Positions 6,241 to 6,422 of a stretch of 6,422 nucleotides of DNA are shown piece after piece. The stretch's first letter is position 1. The number at the start of each line of letters is the position of its first letter. The stretch is from Chloroflexota bacterium (GTDB taxonomy: Bacteria; Chloroflexota; Dehalococcoidia; Lucifugimonadales; Lucifugimonadaceae), in contig JACETA010000045.1 of NCBI GenBank assembly GCA_013911545.1, forward strand, positions 1 to 6,422, given 5' to 3'. The notes below the pieces were generated by a model. It was not told where the DNA came from and searched no databases. It saw only the letters and a program-made list of their open reading frames with translations. The translations under genes and the position numbers were made by a program.

Positions 6241-6422
6241 TGGGTCAAACCCTCGGACCATTAGTATTGCTTAGCTCAAAATGTTACCACTCTTACACAT
6301 GCAACCTATCAACCCTGTAGTCTTCAGGGGGCCTTACTCTCATATAGAGATGGGAAATCTTATCTTGAGACAGGCTTCGCACTTAGATGCTTTCAGCGCT
6401 TATCCTTAATAGACATAGCTAC
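6241..6422 (-). rRNA. rrl: 23S ribosomal RNA, 3' end (partial)
   Basis: The minus strand carries the conserved last part of 23S rRNA (domain VI and the closing helix). AAGCGCTGAAAGCATCTAAG (6401-6382), CTCAAGAT, GTTGATAGGTTG, TGAGCTAA and GTACTAATG-like ATACTAATGG match the known 3' end of bacterial 23S. The end is placed near 6241 by analogy with the Escherichia coli terminus GCTTAACC, which pairs with the 23S 5' end; here the equivalent is GTTTGACC. The 5' part, and any 16S gene, lie outside the window. Confidence 0.95.

Noticed and set aside
5986..6261. Open frames on both strands over the 5S/tRNA-fMet region (minus 5986-6261, plus 5990-6220)
   Set aside because: They run through 5S rRNA, tRNA-fMet and the 23S end; the peptides are read-outs of structural RNA genes and resemble no protein family.

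Overview
The window is a tightly packed, AT-rich bacterial chromosomal segment in which every supported gene lies on the minus strand. In transcription order, from high to low coordinates, it holds: the 3' end of a 23S rRNA gene, an initiator tRNA-fMet, 5S rRNA, rpsA (ribosomal protein S1), clpC (AAA+ unfoldase), larE and larC (nickel-pincer cofactor synthesis), and a tRNA-Thr(UGU) at the window edge. There is no mobile element, CRISPR array, toxin-antitoxin module or phage gene. No stretch without a gene is longer than about 90 bases.

Region by region: 6422 to 5993 is the end of an rRNA operon with an unusual order, because an initiator tRNA sits between 23S and 5S. Only 58 bp then separate 5S from rpsA, and no GC-rich terminator is visible there. 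rpsA encodes a four-S1-domain protein with a repetitive acidic tail. An 87-bp spacer between rpsA and clpC carries a good extended -10 promoter, framed by a 13-bp inverted repeat, and a Shine-Dalgarno that fixes the clpC ATG. From clpC onward the genes are nearly contiguous: 7 bp to larE (TTG start), a 17-nt overlap of larE with larC, and a 10-nt overlap of larC with the tRNA-Thr gene. The larC stop codon lies inside the tRNA.

Functionally the segment combines translation (rRNA, tRNAs, S1), protein quality control (ClpC), and two of the three enzymes that make the nickel pincer nucleotide cofactor. LarB, which acts first, and lactate racemase LarA, the classic user, are not in this window. 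LarE has a CxxC plus a third cysteine, as in the iron-sulfur-dependent class.

Organism: low G+C, short spacers and overlapping genes suggest a compact or streamlined genome. ClpC with a UVR linker argues against Proteobacteria and fits Chloroflexota, Actinobacteriota, Firmicutes or Cyanobacteria. A marine Chloroflexota (SAR202-like) lineage is my best guess, with low confidence. No wholly new system is evident. The most notable points are the rRNA operon order, the non-canonical U1-G72 end of the initiator tRNA, the rRNA-to-rpsA junction without a terminator, and the larC/tRNA overlap.
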